From: an uncultured Sphingomonadaceae bacterium
GTDB taxonomy: Bacteria; Pseudomonadota; Alphaproteobacteria; Sphingomonadales; Sphingomonadaceae
Assembly: GCA_946479505.1 (NCBI GenBank)
Contig: CAMLGC010000008.1
Span: 1-64,000, forward strand
DNA length: 64,000 nt
Direction: 5' to 3'
Shown: in pieces, positions 52,144 to 61,953 of the stretch
How the letters are laid out: every line of letters begins with the position of its first letter
How positions within the stretch are numbered: the stretch's first letter is position 1
Notes under the pieces: generated by a model
Told to the model about the DNA's origin: nothing
What the model saw: only the letters and a program-made list of their open reading frames with translations
Databases searched by the model: none
Made by a program: the position numbers and the translations under genes

Positions 52144-53388
52144 TCAAAGGGCCAGCGCCTTCGCCAGATCGTCATGTTCGAAAGCACTGGCCATCCGCTT
52201 GATCTCAGCCGGCCGCGCGCCGATCTGCTCAGCCACCGCGGCCCACTTGCACACCACGCTCGCAACCTCGGCGACGATCGCTACCGCATTGGCAGACTTC
52301 AAGCCGAAATACTCTGCGACCGAAAGCGCCAGACCGAGATCGCAGGTCGCCTCGTCGAGTGAGATGTTCGTCGAAAGGACGCGCGCCTTCAGGTCGACGG
52401 GCACAGGATTGAGATCATAGGCCGGCGAGAGGACCCAACCGCCACGATCCCGCCAGAGGAAGCCGTGGTTGCGCCCATGGTCGTCGACGTTGGAGATAAG
52501 GATATTGAAGATCATCCGGCGATAGAGTTCGCTCGCATCGGCCGCTGCATTGGCTCCGGTCCGCGTCAGCACGTCGACGAGTTCGGGATAGCTGGCGCGT
52601 TCGCCATCGTTAATGCCCATCATCGACAAGGCGGACAGATATGGAATGCGGCGCTCACCCTCGCGATCGAAGCGCCTCGATATCAGGACCGACTTGCCGG
52701 CCACCTCATGAAGAGCGTGATCGGCAACCGCGATGCCGGCTTGACGGGCAAGGTCGAGCGCGATCGCTTCCCAGAGCTCGATCCGATAGTCATCGGTTTC
52801 CTTCGCGAATTTGGCGATCGACAGAGCGCCGTGCTGGTCGAGCACCGAGGCCTTGGGCCGCGCACCACCCAGCGACGAGCCGGGCGCGAAGATCATGCGC
52901 AGATCCTCCTCGCTTTCCTCGTCACGCTCAATCCGCTCAGTGACGGCCAGGAGTTTTCCGAGGTCGATCAGGTTCGGTATCCCTGCCCCTTGTTCGGCGA
53001 GAAATGCTCCCTCCTCGGCGACCCGAAACCGCAAGGCGCCGAGGCGCGCGCGATCGGAGACGCCGAGCAGATAATCGAGTTCGGTTAATGTGCGTGGCGT
53101 ACGCGCCTCGCGCTCGGCCCGCTTGCGCTCCGCGCGCTGCATGAGCCGCCGCCCCCACGTGTCGGGGGCGGAATCTCCAATCGAACCATAAAGGCCCGCA
53201 GGCGGGGCATAGGCGCCACGGCCAAGCTGAAGCGCTGGCTCCAGCGAGAATGCCTCCTTATGTCCAAGCCAGGCAGGGTGATATTCGAACACAACAGGCG
53301 CGCGGTCGCCGCCGCGCTCGGGCGCGTAGAGCGTCCCGACGCGTTGCGTCGCATCGGCGAGCGCAATATGAACCTCGACGTCAGCCAT
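52144..53388 (-). CDS. hipA: HipA-family serine/threonine kinase toxin
   Basis: The 414-residue protein has the HipA N-terminal domain (RVGTLYAPERGGDRAPVVFEYHPAWL) and a kinase core. The core includes the glycine loop SSLGGARPKASV, the catalytic segment NVDDHGRNHGFL and the metal site SPAYDLNP. HipA kinases arrest translation by phosphorylating tRNA synthetases. The start overlaps the end of the upstream Xre gene by eight bases, as in hipBA operons. The frame appears intact. Confidence 0.9.
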   Translation of the reverse strand: MADVEVHIALADATQRVGTLYAPERGGDRAPVVFEYHPAWLGHKEAFSLEPALQLGRGAYAPPAGLYGSIGDSAPDTWGRRLMQRAERKRAEREARTPRTLTELDYLLGVSDRARLGALRFRVAEEGAFLAEQGAGIPNLIDLGKLLAVTERIERDEESEEDLRMIFAPGSSLGGARPKASVLDQHGALSIAKFAKETDDYRIELWEAIALDLARQAGIAVADHALHEVAGKSVLISRRFDREGERRIPYLSALSMMGINDGERASYPELVDVLTRTGANAAADASELYRRMIFNILISNVDDHGRNHGFLWRDRGGWVLSPAYDLNPVPVDLKARVLSTNISLDEATCDLGLALSVAEYFGLKSANAVAIVAEVASVVCKWAAVAEQIGARPAEIKRMASAFEHDDLAKALAL

Positions 53389-53719
53389 TTTCCCGCGGGC
53401 CTGACTTGCGACGCTTGATCCGCGCGCGTTCTGGAAGGGCTTCGGCCGACAGGAGTTGCCCAGTCTTGTCGTTGACGCGATCGGCCAATGTACCGAGGCC
53501 ATCAAGCATGCCCATGGCCTGGAGGACGGCGGCATAGATGCCGATGCCGACGCCGGGATCGCCGGCCTCGATACGCCGAAGCGTCGGCCGTGTCGTAAAG
53601 GCTCGGTTCGCCACAACATCGGCGGGCAGGCTGCGTCGCAGCCGGGCCTCACGCACATCCGATCCCAACTTCTTGAGCGCGCGGCGGACTGCGATAGACG
53701 GCAGATGGGCACTCGGCAT
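53381..53719 (-). CDS. hipB: HipB-like Xre antitoxin
   Basis: The 112-residue protein contains a Cro/Xre helix-turn-helix (LGSDVREARLRRSLPADVVANRAFTTRPTLRRIEAGDPGVGIGIYAAVLQAMGM). It ends in a short basic tail that overlaps hipA. It should repress the operon and neutralise HipA. The AT-rich 95 bases upstream contain GTTA and TAAC half-sites 13 bases apart, a possible operator. An in-frame extension upstream has no ribosome site. Confidence 0.87.
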   Translation of the reverse strand: MPSAHLPSIAVRRALKKLGSDVREARLRRSLPADVVANRAFTTRPTLRRIEAGDPGVGIGIYAAVLQAMGMLDGLGTLADRVNDKTGQLLSAEALPERARIKRRKSGPRENG

Positions 53720-54156
53720 GGAAACATCGCTTTCCGTTATTACCACTTTATGTAACACGAAGTTTCCATTAACACAAGCTCGGTGCGGATTAGCGCGAAC
53801 CCGCCGAAACAATCAACCGCCAGGTCTTGTAGGCTCCGCCGGCCGGCGGGTGTGAATGGCCGGCCGCATCGCACAATCGCGCATGCACGCGGACGTCGAT
53901 GATCTCGAGGGCTCGGAAAGGCAGCCGTCGACGAGATGTCGCGCCTCTTTGTTGAAATGAACACGCTCAGGGAAAGTCCTTCGAGGAGACGGCGATAGGA
54001 GCGCCGCGCGCGCCTGCTCGTTGGTTGCGGATGGCGCTCGCAAGCGGGAAATGAACCGCCGGTAAGCCGTTCTCTCGGGGCCCTGTTGCTTGCTGACCAC
54101 CAGAGAATTTTTTGGGGCGCAGCACGAGACCGGGGCTATACGCGAAAGCAGGCGCC
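53720..54156. other. Intergenic stretch upstream of hipBA
   Basis: The part near hipB is AT-rich and should hold its promoter. The remainder has only short open frames rich in arginine and serine, without family patterns or good ribosome sites. I support no gene here. Confidence 0.4.
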
Positions 54157-54297
54157 CTAATTCTCGATGATCTCCCGGATCCGATCCGCGACGAGTTCCA
54201 TCTGGAACGGTTTCGTCAGAACAAACATGCCGTTGTCGACGCTTTGGACGAGCAGCTCGAATCTGTTGGTGCTCGACGGGCTTTCAGATTTTGCCAT
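54157..54297 (-). CDS. 46-residue protein resembling the end of a response-regulator receiver
   Basis: The small frame has an excellent ribosome site (AAGGAGG, then GCT and ATG). It encodes a product ending GMFVLTKPFQMELVADRIREIIEN. The part FVLTKPF with a following amphipathic helix matches the last strand and helix of a CheY-like receiver, with Lys29 as the conserved lysine and no phosphorylatable aspartate. It is either a gene fragment that gained a start site or a genuine truncated interaction module. The HWE kinase 6 kb away is a possible partner. Confidence 0.5.
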   Translation of the reverse strand: MAKSESPSSTNRFELLVQSVDNGMFVLTKPFQMELVADRIREIIEN

Positions 54298-54537
54298 AGC
54301 CCTCCTTGCAGTCCTCCCTGCGCCCGACTGCGTTCAAATTGAAACGAGAATAGATGATGGCTGTTCCCTCTCGGTGCCTGCGTCGAGATGATCCGCACGA
54401 GCTCGGCACCGACAACCGCCAAACGACGCGCCGGTGATCCCGACGCGTCGCGGATCGCCGGGTTCCCCTCGATAGGAATAGCGCACGTACTCGACACCAT
54501 CCTGCTGGGCACGTCCGGCCTCGTCGAAGCAGTCGAA
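54298..54537. other. Uncharacterised short interval
   Basis: Open frames on the minus strand read into this interval, for example a stretch with RRLAVVGAELVRIIST, but no start, ribosome site or family can be assigned. It may contain the promoter of the 46-residue gene or decayed coding sequence. Confidence 0.3.
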
Positions 54538-54804
54538 TCAGGGAACGCAGCTGACGAGGCGTCGGCGCAGGCCCGATGGAAGGGCGTCCGAGAAGGGTAG
54601 TGTCGCCAGCACACGTCCCTTTTCGTCGGTTACCACGAATCGTCGTGCGCTCAGATCGCGCTGTTCGAGGATTGCTGCAGCCCAGAGCTCACGCGCCGAG
54701 GCCAACGCCTCCTCTCTCGCCGCCGACAGCGACGGCAACTCGCTGCCCTCCTCATCCTCGATCCGCTGCACACCATCTTCGATATGCAAAAAGAAGCGCG
54801 CCAT
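54538..54804 (-). CDS. DUF6894 family protein
   Basis: The 88-residue protein (MARFFLHIEDGVQRIEDEEGSELPSL) has the DUF6894 layout: an N-terminal FFLHIEDG strand, the EEGSELPSLSAAREEAL box and a closing VVTDEKGRVLATLPF. Such small proteins are common in rhizobia and sphingomonads, often among stress genes. The function is unknown. A sequence resembling an EcfG-type general stress promoter lies about 40 bases upstream. Confidence 0.75.
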   Translation of the reverse strand: MARFFLHIEDGVQRIEDEEGSELPSLSAAREEALASARELWAAAILEQRDLSARRFVVTDEKGRVLATLPFSDALPSGLRRRLVSCVP

Positions 54805-54845
54805 TGGTCGGCCCTAGTCCATCGCTATCCAATTGTGATCCGGTT

Positions 54846-54870
54846 AACGCAGCGGCCCAATCACACTTCC
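54846..54870 (-). promoter_or_regulatory. Possible EcfG-type general stress promoter
   Basis: Read on the minus strand, GGAAG, 16 bases, CGTT is one mismatch from the alphaproteobacterial EcfG consensus (GGAAC, 16-17 bases, CGTT). It lies 42 bases before the DUF6894 start. Confidence 0.35.
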
Positions 54871-55090
54871 GTATTTGGCTCCGAGCCTTACCTAGCGGGC
54901 GCCGCCGAACTCTTCCAGTTCGTGGGATCGGCCAATTGTCGCGATCTCGAGCGCGCCATCGCGGTGCGGGTGGTTTACGGAAGCGGCAGATCAGCTGCCG
55001 ATACGGACCGGAACGCTGCAGTAATTATCGTTGCCGACGTCCCGAACAAACTCGCGGGGGAGGCCTAAAAAAAATTGGCGAATCCGCCCC

Positions 55091-55120
55091 TTGAAGTGCC
55101 GAGCGTCTGTACCAAATTTC
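55091..55120 (+). promoter_or_regulatory. Possible RpoH promoter of the Hsp20 gene
   Basis: CTTGAA at the left end and CCAAATTT 18 bases after CTTG approximate the alphaproteobacterial heat-shock consensus. The 100-base leader that follows is GC-rich and ends with TCGCT and then TTGGAGGA before the start, reminiscent of an RNA-thermometer stem that hides the ribosome site. Confidence 0.4.
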
Positions 55121-55222
55121 CTTGTCGCCGGGCGCCGTGTTCGGGTCCGGCGGGACATCGAGGGCGCCGGCTCTCGCACCGGCGCTTCTCATGCCCAGAT
55201 CGCTTCTTTGGAGGATTTGGAG

Positions 55223-55696
55223 ATGAGAACCAATTTCGACTTTGCGCCCTACCGGCGTTCCACGGTCGGCTTCGACCGTCTCTTCGATCTGCTCGAGACT
55301 GGCACGCGCGGCGACCCGAGCGACGGTTATCCGCCCTTCGACATCGTCAGGGAGGGTGAGGACAACTATCGCATCACGCTCGCTGTCGCCGGCTTCCGTC
55401 CCGACGAGATCGAGGTCATTGCCCAGCAGAACCAGCTCACCGTCACCGGCCAACGGGCCGAGGAAAAGGACAAGGGCGAGTATCTGCACCGCGGCATTGC
55501 CATGCGCGCGTTCGAGCGGCGCTTTCAGCTCGCCGACTTCATCGAAGCGGGTCATGCGAGCTTCGATCATGGCCTGCTCTCAATCGAGCTCAGACGGGTC
55601 GTTCCGGAGGCGATGAAGCCGCGAAAGATCGAGATCGGCGGCGGCAATCCCGCCAGTCAGATCGAAGACCAAGGCGAGACGCGCCAAGCGGCCTGA
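55223..55696 (+). CDS. Hsp20 small heat-shock chaperone (IbpA-like)
   Basis: This protein of 157 residues begins MRTNFDFAPYRRSTVGFDRLFDLLE, typical of class A rhizobial and sphingomonad IbpA proteins. The alpha-crystallin domain includes YPPFDIVREGEDNYRITLAVAGFRPDEIEV and ends with ASFDHGLLSIELRR. The IxI tail motif KIEIGG is present. It holds denatured proteins for refolding. GGAGG precedes the ATG, and a possible heat-shock promoter lies upstream. A decayed second Hsp20 gene follows. Confidence 0.92.
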   Translation: MRTNFDFAPYRRSTVGFDRLFDLLETGTRGDPSDGYPPFDIVREGEDNYRITLAVAGFRPDEIEVIAQQNQLTVTGQRAEEKDKGEYLHRGIAMRAFERRFQLADFIEAGHASFDHGLLSIELRRVVPEAMKPRKIEIGGGNPASQIEDQGETRQAA

Positions 55697-55782
55697 TCCA
55701 CGCAAATCGGCTTGCCGGCGCCGCCATTAGGCGGCGACCGGCGAGCCACGCCCGAATCCCGTCAGAAAGGAGAGGAGTCATC

Positions 55783-56037
55783 ATGGCTGGCCGTGATCTG
55801 ACGCCCTTGGAACCCGGAGGAGTTCTGCGAGGGCAAGAAGGCCGAGGTGGAGGACAAGGAACCAAGCTATTGGGAGCGCAGCTGCGGCCGCTTCTAGCGG
55901 CGGACCGGCTTCCGCTCGGCATCAAGCGGGAGAAGGCGAGCGCGACGTGCGGGAACCGCAATCTCGCCGTCACGCTGCCCAAGTCGAAAGCCACCAGTAA
56001 ATATGTCCGCCGAATTCCGATCAACAGCGGTGCGTGA
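55783..56037 (+). pseudogene. Decayed second hsp20 gene
   Basis: A good ribosome site (AAAGGAGAGGAG) precedes MAGRDLTP, a common Hsp20 start. The domain that should follow is missing. In another frame KKAEVEDKEPSYWERSCGRF appears, matching the middle of an alpha-crystallin domain. Back in the first frame LPLGIKREKASAT, LAVTLPKSKA and YVRRIPIN match its end. An internal deletion of about 90 codons and at least two frameshifts therefore destroyed the gene. A short unrelated peptide could still be translated. Confidence 0.7.
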
Positions 56038-56041
56038 AAGT

Positions 56042-56515
56042 ATGCCTCGGAACGGCGGCTACGAGCCGGCTTCAACGACGCCGGAGCGTGCTCGAGCGGT
56101 CGCCGGTGATGCCGCCAACGACAATGACAATCGCGCCGCTTCGTTACCGAGCATATGGCGGGCTGACGCACTCGCTATTGATGAGCCGGCGCCTGTCGCG
56201 AGCAACCAGAGCAGGCGGGTGCCGCGAGGATGGTGGCGCGTGCGCTTCGACTCGCGCACGCGACCTTTCGTCAATCCGCTTACCGGCTGGACAGGTGGAT
56301 CCGACCCGCTGACGCACGTAGAGTTGCGCTTGCCCGATCGCGAAATGGCGGAGCGCTATTGCCGGCGCGAAGGGCTACCGTTCAGGATTGCAAGCTGCCC
56401 GATAACGGCCGGCGGAATGCCAGCGAGCGTAAGCGGAAGAATGGTTCCGCCGAGGCGCGCAACGGAAGACCTTGACCGAAGCGGTCCAGGTTCAGCCAAA
56501 TCGCCATACCGATAG
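56042..56515 (+). CDS. NDUFS4-like (ETC complex I 18-kDa family) domain protein
   Basis: The 157-residue protein has a disordered start and a compact domain: PRGWWRVRFDSRTRPFVNPLTGWTGGSDPLTHVELRLPDREMAERYCRREGLPFRI. This resembles the accessory complex I subunit NDUFS4 family. Such stand-alone proteins occur beside heat-shock genes in alphaproteobacterial stress islands. The function is unknown; it may protect respiration. The start is uncertain because no strong ribosome site is present, and the longer frame would overlap the hsp20 pseudogene. Confidence 0.65.
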   Translation: MPRNGGYEPASTTPERARAVAGDAANDNDNRAASLPSIWRADALAIDEPAPVASNQSRRVPRGWWRVRFDSRTRPFVNPLTGWTGGSDPLTHVELRLPDREMAERYCRREGLPFRIASCPITAGGMPASVSGRMVPPRRATEDLDRSGPGSAKSPYR

Positions 56516-56520
56516 ACGCC

Positions 56521-57150
56521 ATGCACCTCGGCCCGAACATTCTGTCGAGCTTCGTGATGCTGCTGGTCACGATCGGCCCCGTCGAGACGGCGGCGGTCTT
56601 CGCCAGCCTGACGAGGGGGACCCACCGTCATCAGCGGCTGAGTCTCGCGATGCGCTCGACCTTGATCGCCGGTCTCGTGCTGCTGCTGTTCGCCCTCGGC
56701 GGCAACCTTGCCTTGCGCCTGATGCATATCTCGCTGCCGGCGTTCCGTGTCGCCGGCGGTCTGCTCCTGCTGCTCCAAGCCCTCAGCCTCACCTTCTCGG
56801 GGCCGGGTCTCTCCTCGATCAGCGACAGCGAACGAAAGGACGCCCAGCGTCCCGGGGACATCGCCGTCTTTCCGCTCGCCTTCCCGCTCATCGCCGGGCC
56901 GGCCGGCTTGTCCGCCGTCGTGCTGCTGATGGGCCGCGCCGGCTCGGTCGTCGAGAGCGCGAGCGTGATCGCGATGATCGTGATCTGCCTTGGCATCACC
57001 TTTGGAGCGATGCGCACAGCCGAACGGCTGGTTGCGATGCTCGGGGAGACAGGCGCCGATGTCGTCGGACGTGTTTCCGGAATGCTTCTCGCCGGCCTCG
57101 CAATCCAGTTCATCTTCGATGGACTGCAAGAAGCACCCTTTCTGCAGTGA
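56521..57150 (+). CDS. MarC-family integral membrane protein
   Basis: The 209-residue protein has six membrane segments and the MarC/YchE pattern: LVTIGPVETAAVFASLTRG, AGGLLLLLQALSLTF, FPLAFPLIAGPAGLSAVVLLMGRAG and RVSGMLLAGLAIQFIFDGL. MarC proteins are inner-membrane proteins of unclear function. The name comes from the mar locus, but an antibiotic-resistance role has not held up. It follows the NDUFS4-like gene with five bases between. Confidence 0.87.
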   Translation: MHLGPNILSSFVMLLVTIGPVETAAVFASLTRGTHRHQRLSLAMRSTLIAGLVLLLFALGGNLALRLMHISLPAFRVAGGLLLLLQALSLTFSGPGLSSISDSERKDAQRPGDIAVFPLAFPLIAGPAGLSAVVLLMGRAGSVVESASVIAMIVICLGITFGAMRTAERLVAMLGETGADVVGRVSGMLLAGLAIQFIFDGLQEAPFLQ

Positions 57151-57164
57151 CCGCCGCCCGCAAT

Positions 57165-57434
57165 CTATTGGAAGGGAATGATGGCGTCGGCCGCGCGCCA
57201 TTCCGCCGGGCGGATCAAATGGTCGTGCGCGATCCTGACCGAATGAAGCGCGCCCTCGATCTCCCGCTGCCAATGGTCGAGAAAATCGAAGAGCACCGGA
57301 AAGTCCGGCGCCAGGTCATATTCCTGCCAGACGAACAGCTGCAGCAGCAAAGGCGCATCGGGCCGGTGATAATGGATTTCCGCCGTGGTCAATCCGTAGC
57401 CGTCGAGCTGGGCGATGAAGGCGCGGTCGGTCAT
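57165..57434 (-). CDS. usg: Usg family protein
   Basis: The 89-residue protein ([46 protein letters not shown]) matches the Usg family, with LDHWQREIEGALHSVRIAH at its end. Usg was named for its place near tryptophan genes in pseudomonads; its role is unknown. It is common among heat-shock genes in alphaproteobacteria. It overlaps the upstream 79-residue gene by ATGA. Confidence 0.82.
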   Translation of the reverse strand: MTDRAFIAQLDGYGLTTAEIHYHRPDAPLLLQLFVWQEYDLAPDFPVLFDFLDHWQREIEGALHSVRIAHDHLIRPAEWRAADAIIPFQ

Positions 57435-57670
57435 TGAATACGCGCCCCGCCGTCTTCCTGCTCGCCGTCAAGTGCGCGCAGCGCGGCAAGCACGTCGTCG
57501 ACCGGCACGGCGCGGCGCAGGCCGGGTGGCCTTCGCAGCGCGGGCTTGCCCTTGACCGCGGCGCGGTCGGATGCCCACGACGCGAGAATGGCGCGCTTCA
57601 CCTCGGGTTCGAGGCTCGGATGGCGCGCAACATCGAAGGGGTGAAGAAATCGAGAGCCTGACTGCGACAT
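57431..57670 (-). CDS. Conserved small protein cotranscribed with usg
   Basis: The 79-residue protein starts at [14 protein letters not shown], supported by AAGGAGG. It contains [23 protein letters not shown], a pattern I recall from small proteins next to usg and Hsp20 genes, then a basic linker and [12 protein letters not shown]. No function is known. Its promoter would lie in the region shared with groES. Confidence 0.7.
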   Translation of the reverse strand: MSQSGSRFLHPFDVARHPSLEPEVKRAILASWASDRAAVKGKPALRRPPGLRRAVPVDDVLAALRALDGEQEDGGARIQ

Positions 57671-57782
57671 GGCTGACCTCCTTTCCTCGCTGTCGCTCCT
57701 CTCTTTGCGGAATCGCCGTTCGAGAATTTTGGTCTGTAACGCCGTGGCGTCAAGAGGCTCGAGCACGCGCCAACCAGCACTT

Positions 57783-57809
57783 TTGGCACTCAACAAGGAG
57801 AAGTGCCAA
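57783..57809. promoter_or_regulatory. CIRCE operator for HrcA
   Basis: TTGGCACTC, nine bases, AAGTGCCAA matches CIRCE (TTAGCACTC, N9, GAGTGCTAA) with the correct spacing. It lies about 115 bases before groES, in the region shared with the divergent usg operon, and predicts HrcA repression of the chaperonin genes. Confidence 0.85.
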
Positions 57810-57864
57810 AAATTTTTGCGCACCCTCTTGAAGCAAAAAACCACCCTTCCCAGTTTCCCGAAGT

Positions 57865-57886
57865 CTGTCGTTCAGATGAACGACAG
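57865..57886 (+). promoter_or_regulatory. Perfect hairpin in the groES leader
   Basis: CTGTCGTTCA and TGAACGACAG pair perfectly around a two-base loop, 37 bases before the groES start. It may stabilise the leader mRNA or contribute to thermal control; it is not followed by a T-tract, so it is not a terminator. Confidence 0.5.
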
Positions 57887-57923
57887 CGACATCACATCAT
57901 GTTTTGCAACTGGAGGTTTTGCC

Positions 57924-58238
57924 ATGCATTTCCGTCCCTTGCACGACCGTGTGGTCGTTCGCCGCATCGACGCCGACGAGAAGACGGCCGGCGGCATCAT
58001 CATTCCTGACACTGCCAAGGAAAAGCCGCAGGAAGGCGAGGTCGTCGCCGTCGGTCCCGGTGCCCGCGACGACAAGGGCCAGCTCGTCGAGCTGTCGGTC
58101 AAAGCCGGCGATCGCGTGCTGTTCGGCAAATGGTCGGGCACCGAGGTCAGGATCGAGAGCGAGGATCTCCTTATCATGAAGGAGAGCGATATCCTCGGTG
58201 TCATCGACAACGTCGTGCCGCTCAAGCGGGCAGCCTGA
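57924..58238 (+). CDS. groES: Co-chaperonin GroES
   Basis: The 104-residue protein begins [35 protein letters not shown], with the mobile loop GGIIIPD and the closing SDILGVIDN. It is slightly longer than the usual 95-97 residues because of the C-terminal [15 protein letters not shown] precedes the ATG. It pairs with the groEL gene 55 bases downstream and is under a CIRCE operator. Confidence 0.95.
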   Translation: MHFRPLHDRVVVRRIDADEKTAGGIIIPDTAKEKPQEGEVVAVGPGARDDKGQLVELSVKAGDRVLFGKWSGTEVRIESEDLLIMKESDILGVIDNVVPLKRAA

Positions 58239-58287
58239 CCCCACCGGTCTCCCATCATTTCAGGAAGGACGTTCAGAAAGGAGTTGA

Positions 58288-59913
<1,626 letters not shown>

Positions 59914-59922
59914 CCAAATGGA

Positions 59923-59951
59923 GGGCCCGGCTCAGGGCCGGGCCCGTTTTT
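59923..59951 (+). terminator. Intrinsic terminator after groEL
   Basis: Nine-base arms GGGCCCGGC and GCCGGGCCC with a five-base loop are followed by GTTTTT. Confidence 0.9.
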
Positions 59952-60408
59952 GCAACCGCACCAGAGTTTGCGGAACATCGAACCTGAAGACCCGGGTGAT
60001 TTCAGCAAGCGCATCGCCGACGTACCGAAAGCGCAGGTGGCACCTGCCCGAGCGCCCGCCGGCCTCATGGCGACCTCCCGATTCTTTATTGCAGATCGGT
60101 CGATGGCGGGCCCAGCCCGTACCCCAGGGGGGCAGTTAGTCTTTTCGATCGGACACGGGTGCGACGCGTTCGTCCCTACGATGATGCATGCGGCGGTCAG
60201 CCGAGGGCCAGCGTCACGCGAGAAGCGTGGCATGTCGTGCTCAACAATCGGGCGATATAATCGATGCTGGAGGGCATATCGCCACGCTAACGGACTGATA
60301 GCCGGTCAGAAAGAACTTGCCGAACGGACAAAAAGCCGTTCTGAAATCGGGTCGGTTGCGATGAAAATTGGGTAGCCCTCTATCGGCGCGGCGGTTGGAG
60401 ACACTTGA
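59952..60408. other. Intergenic stretch before the HWE kinase gene
   Basis: No gene is supported. A perfect short inverted repeat, GAACGG (60322-60327) and CCGTTC (60336-60341) with eight bases between, lies 68 bases before the kinase start and could be an operator. The remaining open frames have no recognisable pattern. Confidence 0.45.
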
Positions 60409-61389
60409 ATGTCACTTATGGCGCGGAAGTTCGGAGCCGATGATCATGTGCTTCTCGCCTTGGTGCTCGACGGTACACATGATTGCGTCAAGCTCCTCGA
60501 CGCCGACGGCCGCATCGAATTCGTCAACCGCCGAGGCGCGGAAGCGATGGAGCTGCGCGCACCGGAAGAGTTGGTCGGGCAGCGATGGATCGATCGTTGG
60601 CCGCTTGAAGCGCGACCAAAAATCCAAAATGCGCTGGATCGCGCTCGTTCGGGTGAGCAGGCACGCTTTCAAGCAATGCGTCCGCGGCCTGACGCAAGCG
60701 CGAGTTGGTGGGACGTCATCGTCGCCGCCGTGCGTTCCACCGATGGCGCATTCACGCATTTCCTGACGATCGCCCGGGATATCACGCCTGAGGTCATAGA
60801 GCGTGATCGCGTGCAGACGATCAGCGCCGAAATGCGGCATCGCCTCCGAAACGCGCTTTCGATCGCTGCCGCGTTGGTCAACATGAGCGCTCGCGGCAAG
60901 CCCGAGGTTCAGGAGTTCGCAGCAGACATCACGCAGCGCTTCGCCCAACTCTCGAACGTGCAGGGGTACATTCTCGACCCCGGTGCAAGCAAGAAGTTCG
61001 CCGAGATCGTGCCCATGCTCGCCGCTGCGTACGGTGACGGGGCCCAGCTCGAGTTCGGTGTCATCCCAAACATCGAGTTCGACGATTCCGCCCTCCAGGC
61101 CCTCGCGCTCTGTTTCGGCGAGTTATGTACCAATAGTCTTAAATATGGCGCGTTGGCGAACGGCGCGAAGGTTAAGGTCGATGCCGAGGTGGAGCATGAT
61201 CTCTGCACGCTCGTCTGGTCGGAGCAAACCGAATTCAAAGGTCAGCGGGATGGTGCCCAGGGACTCGCGTTGATCGACCGAATTGTCCGCTCGAGCGGTG
61301 GGCGCGTCGTGCGGACCATAAACGGACCCAACCTGACGGTCCGGATATCGTTGCCCTTGAGCAAGGTTCCGGGGAGCGGCGGGCGCTAA
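60409..61389 (+). CDS. PAS-HWE sensor histidine kinase
   Basis: The 326-residue soluble protein has a PAS domain (residues 12-125, with KLLDADGRIEFVNRRGAEAMEL and FLTIARDITPE). An HWE/HisKA2-type kinase follows: phospho-acceptor His144 in EMRHRLRNALSI, and GELCTNSLKYGAL in the ATPase lid region. Such kinases often feed the alphaproteobacterial general stress response. No membrane segment is seen, so the signal is cytoplasmic. No full response regulator is adjacent; only a receiver-like fragment at 54.2 kb is in the window. ATG start assumed; a second in-frame ATG lies three codons later. Confidence 0.85.
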   Translation: MSLMARKFGADDHVLLALVLDGTHDCVKLLDADGRIEFVNRRGAEAMELRAPEELVGQRWIDRWPLEARPKIQNALDRARSGEQARFQAMRPRPDASASWWDVIVAAVRSTDGAFTHFLTIARDITPEVIERDRVQTISAEMRHRLRNALSIAAALVNMSARGKPEVQEFAADITQRFAQLSNVQGYILDPGASKKFAEIVPMLAAAYGDGAQLEFGVIPNIEFDDSALQALALCFGELCTNSLKYGALANGAKVKVDAEVEHDLCTLVWSEQTEFKGQRDGAQGLALIDRIVRSSGGRVVRTINGPNLTVRISLPLSKVPGSGGR

Positions 61390-61726
61390 TCGCTGAAAGG
61401 CGCGCGCCTCTGTAGCGAGGTTTGTCCGCTTTCAGAAGCGGCCGCTTGCGAAAGTCGGCGAATCGCGGGCACGTCGCCCGACCCGCCGGAAGGTGCGGGC
61501 ACTCCTCAGCGCTCAACGCGAGGAGTACAGCACGAATCCACTGCGCGAACGAACGCTTCGAGCATCTACAAGGCGGAACTGTTACGCCGCCGAATGTGGC
61601 ACCGGCCGCCCGTGCTAGTTCACCCCCGTTCGCGTTAAACCGCGATCAAACGTGGGTCCGAATGTGGGAACGCTAATCTTCATCCTAAGGAAAAAGAAGC
61701 GGCTTCAACACCTTAGCGTAATGTGC
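61390..61726. other. Probable right end of the ICE
   Basis: The interval between the kinase gene and tRNA-Gln holds no gene. Two related ten-base units, CGTGGGTCCG and TGTGGGAACG, lie near 61649-61673 and could be integrase arm sites. The tRNA 3' end faces this region, so the attachment junction should be at its right edge. Confidence 0.45.
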
Positions 61727-61800
61727 TGGATGCCCCGCGTGGATTCGAACCACGATTGACGGAGTCAGAGTCCGTAGTCTTGCCGTTAGACGACGGGGCA
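61727..61800 (-). tRNA. tRNA-Gln (anticodon CUG)
   Basis: The cloverleaf is complete. The acceptor stem is TGCCCCG with CGGGGCA, and the anticodon stem ACGGA/TCCGT has loop CTCTGAC (anticodon CTG). The T-arm is GTGGTTCGAATCCAC and an encoded CCA follows the discriminator. The 3' end points left, into the element, which makes it the likely integration site. The unpaired discriminator base is U. Confidence 0.93.
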
Positions 61801-61953
61801 ACAGGCGCCGCGAGATAGGCGGCGGAAATGCTGGGGTCAAGCCCTGTCCCGCCGCACCGGCGGCGCTCGCTTGCCGGGCGCGCGTGGTTACGCTACCGTC
61901 GCGGCCAAGCACCGAACGGCGCGCCTTTGCGCCGCGACGGAAGAACATAAGAA

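Noticed and set aside
53813..54100. 95-residue minus-strand frame near hipBA
   Set aside because: Composition is non-protein-like (Arg/Ser/Pro), with no ribosome site and no family match.
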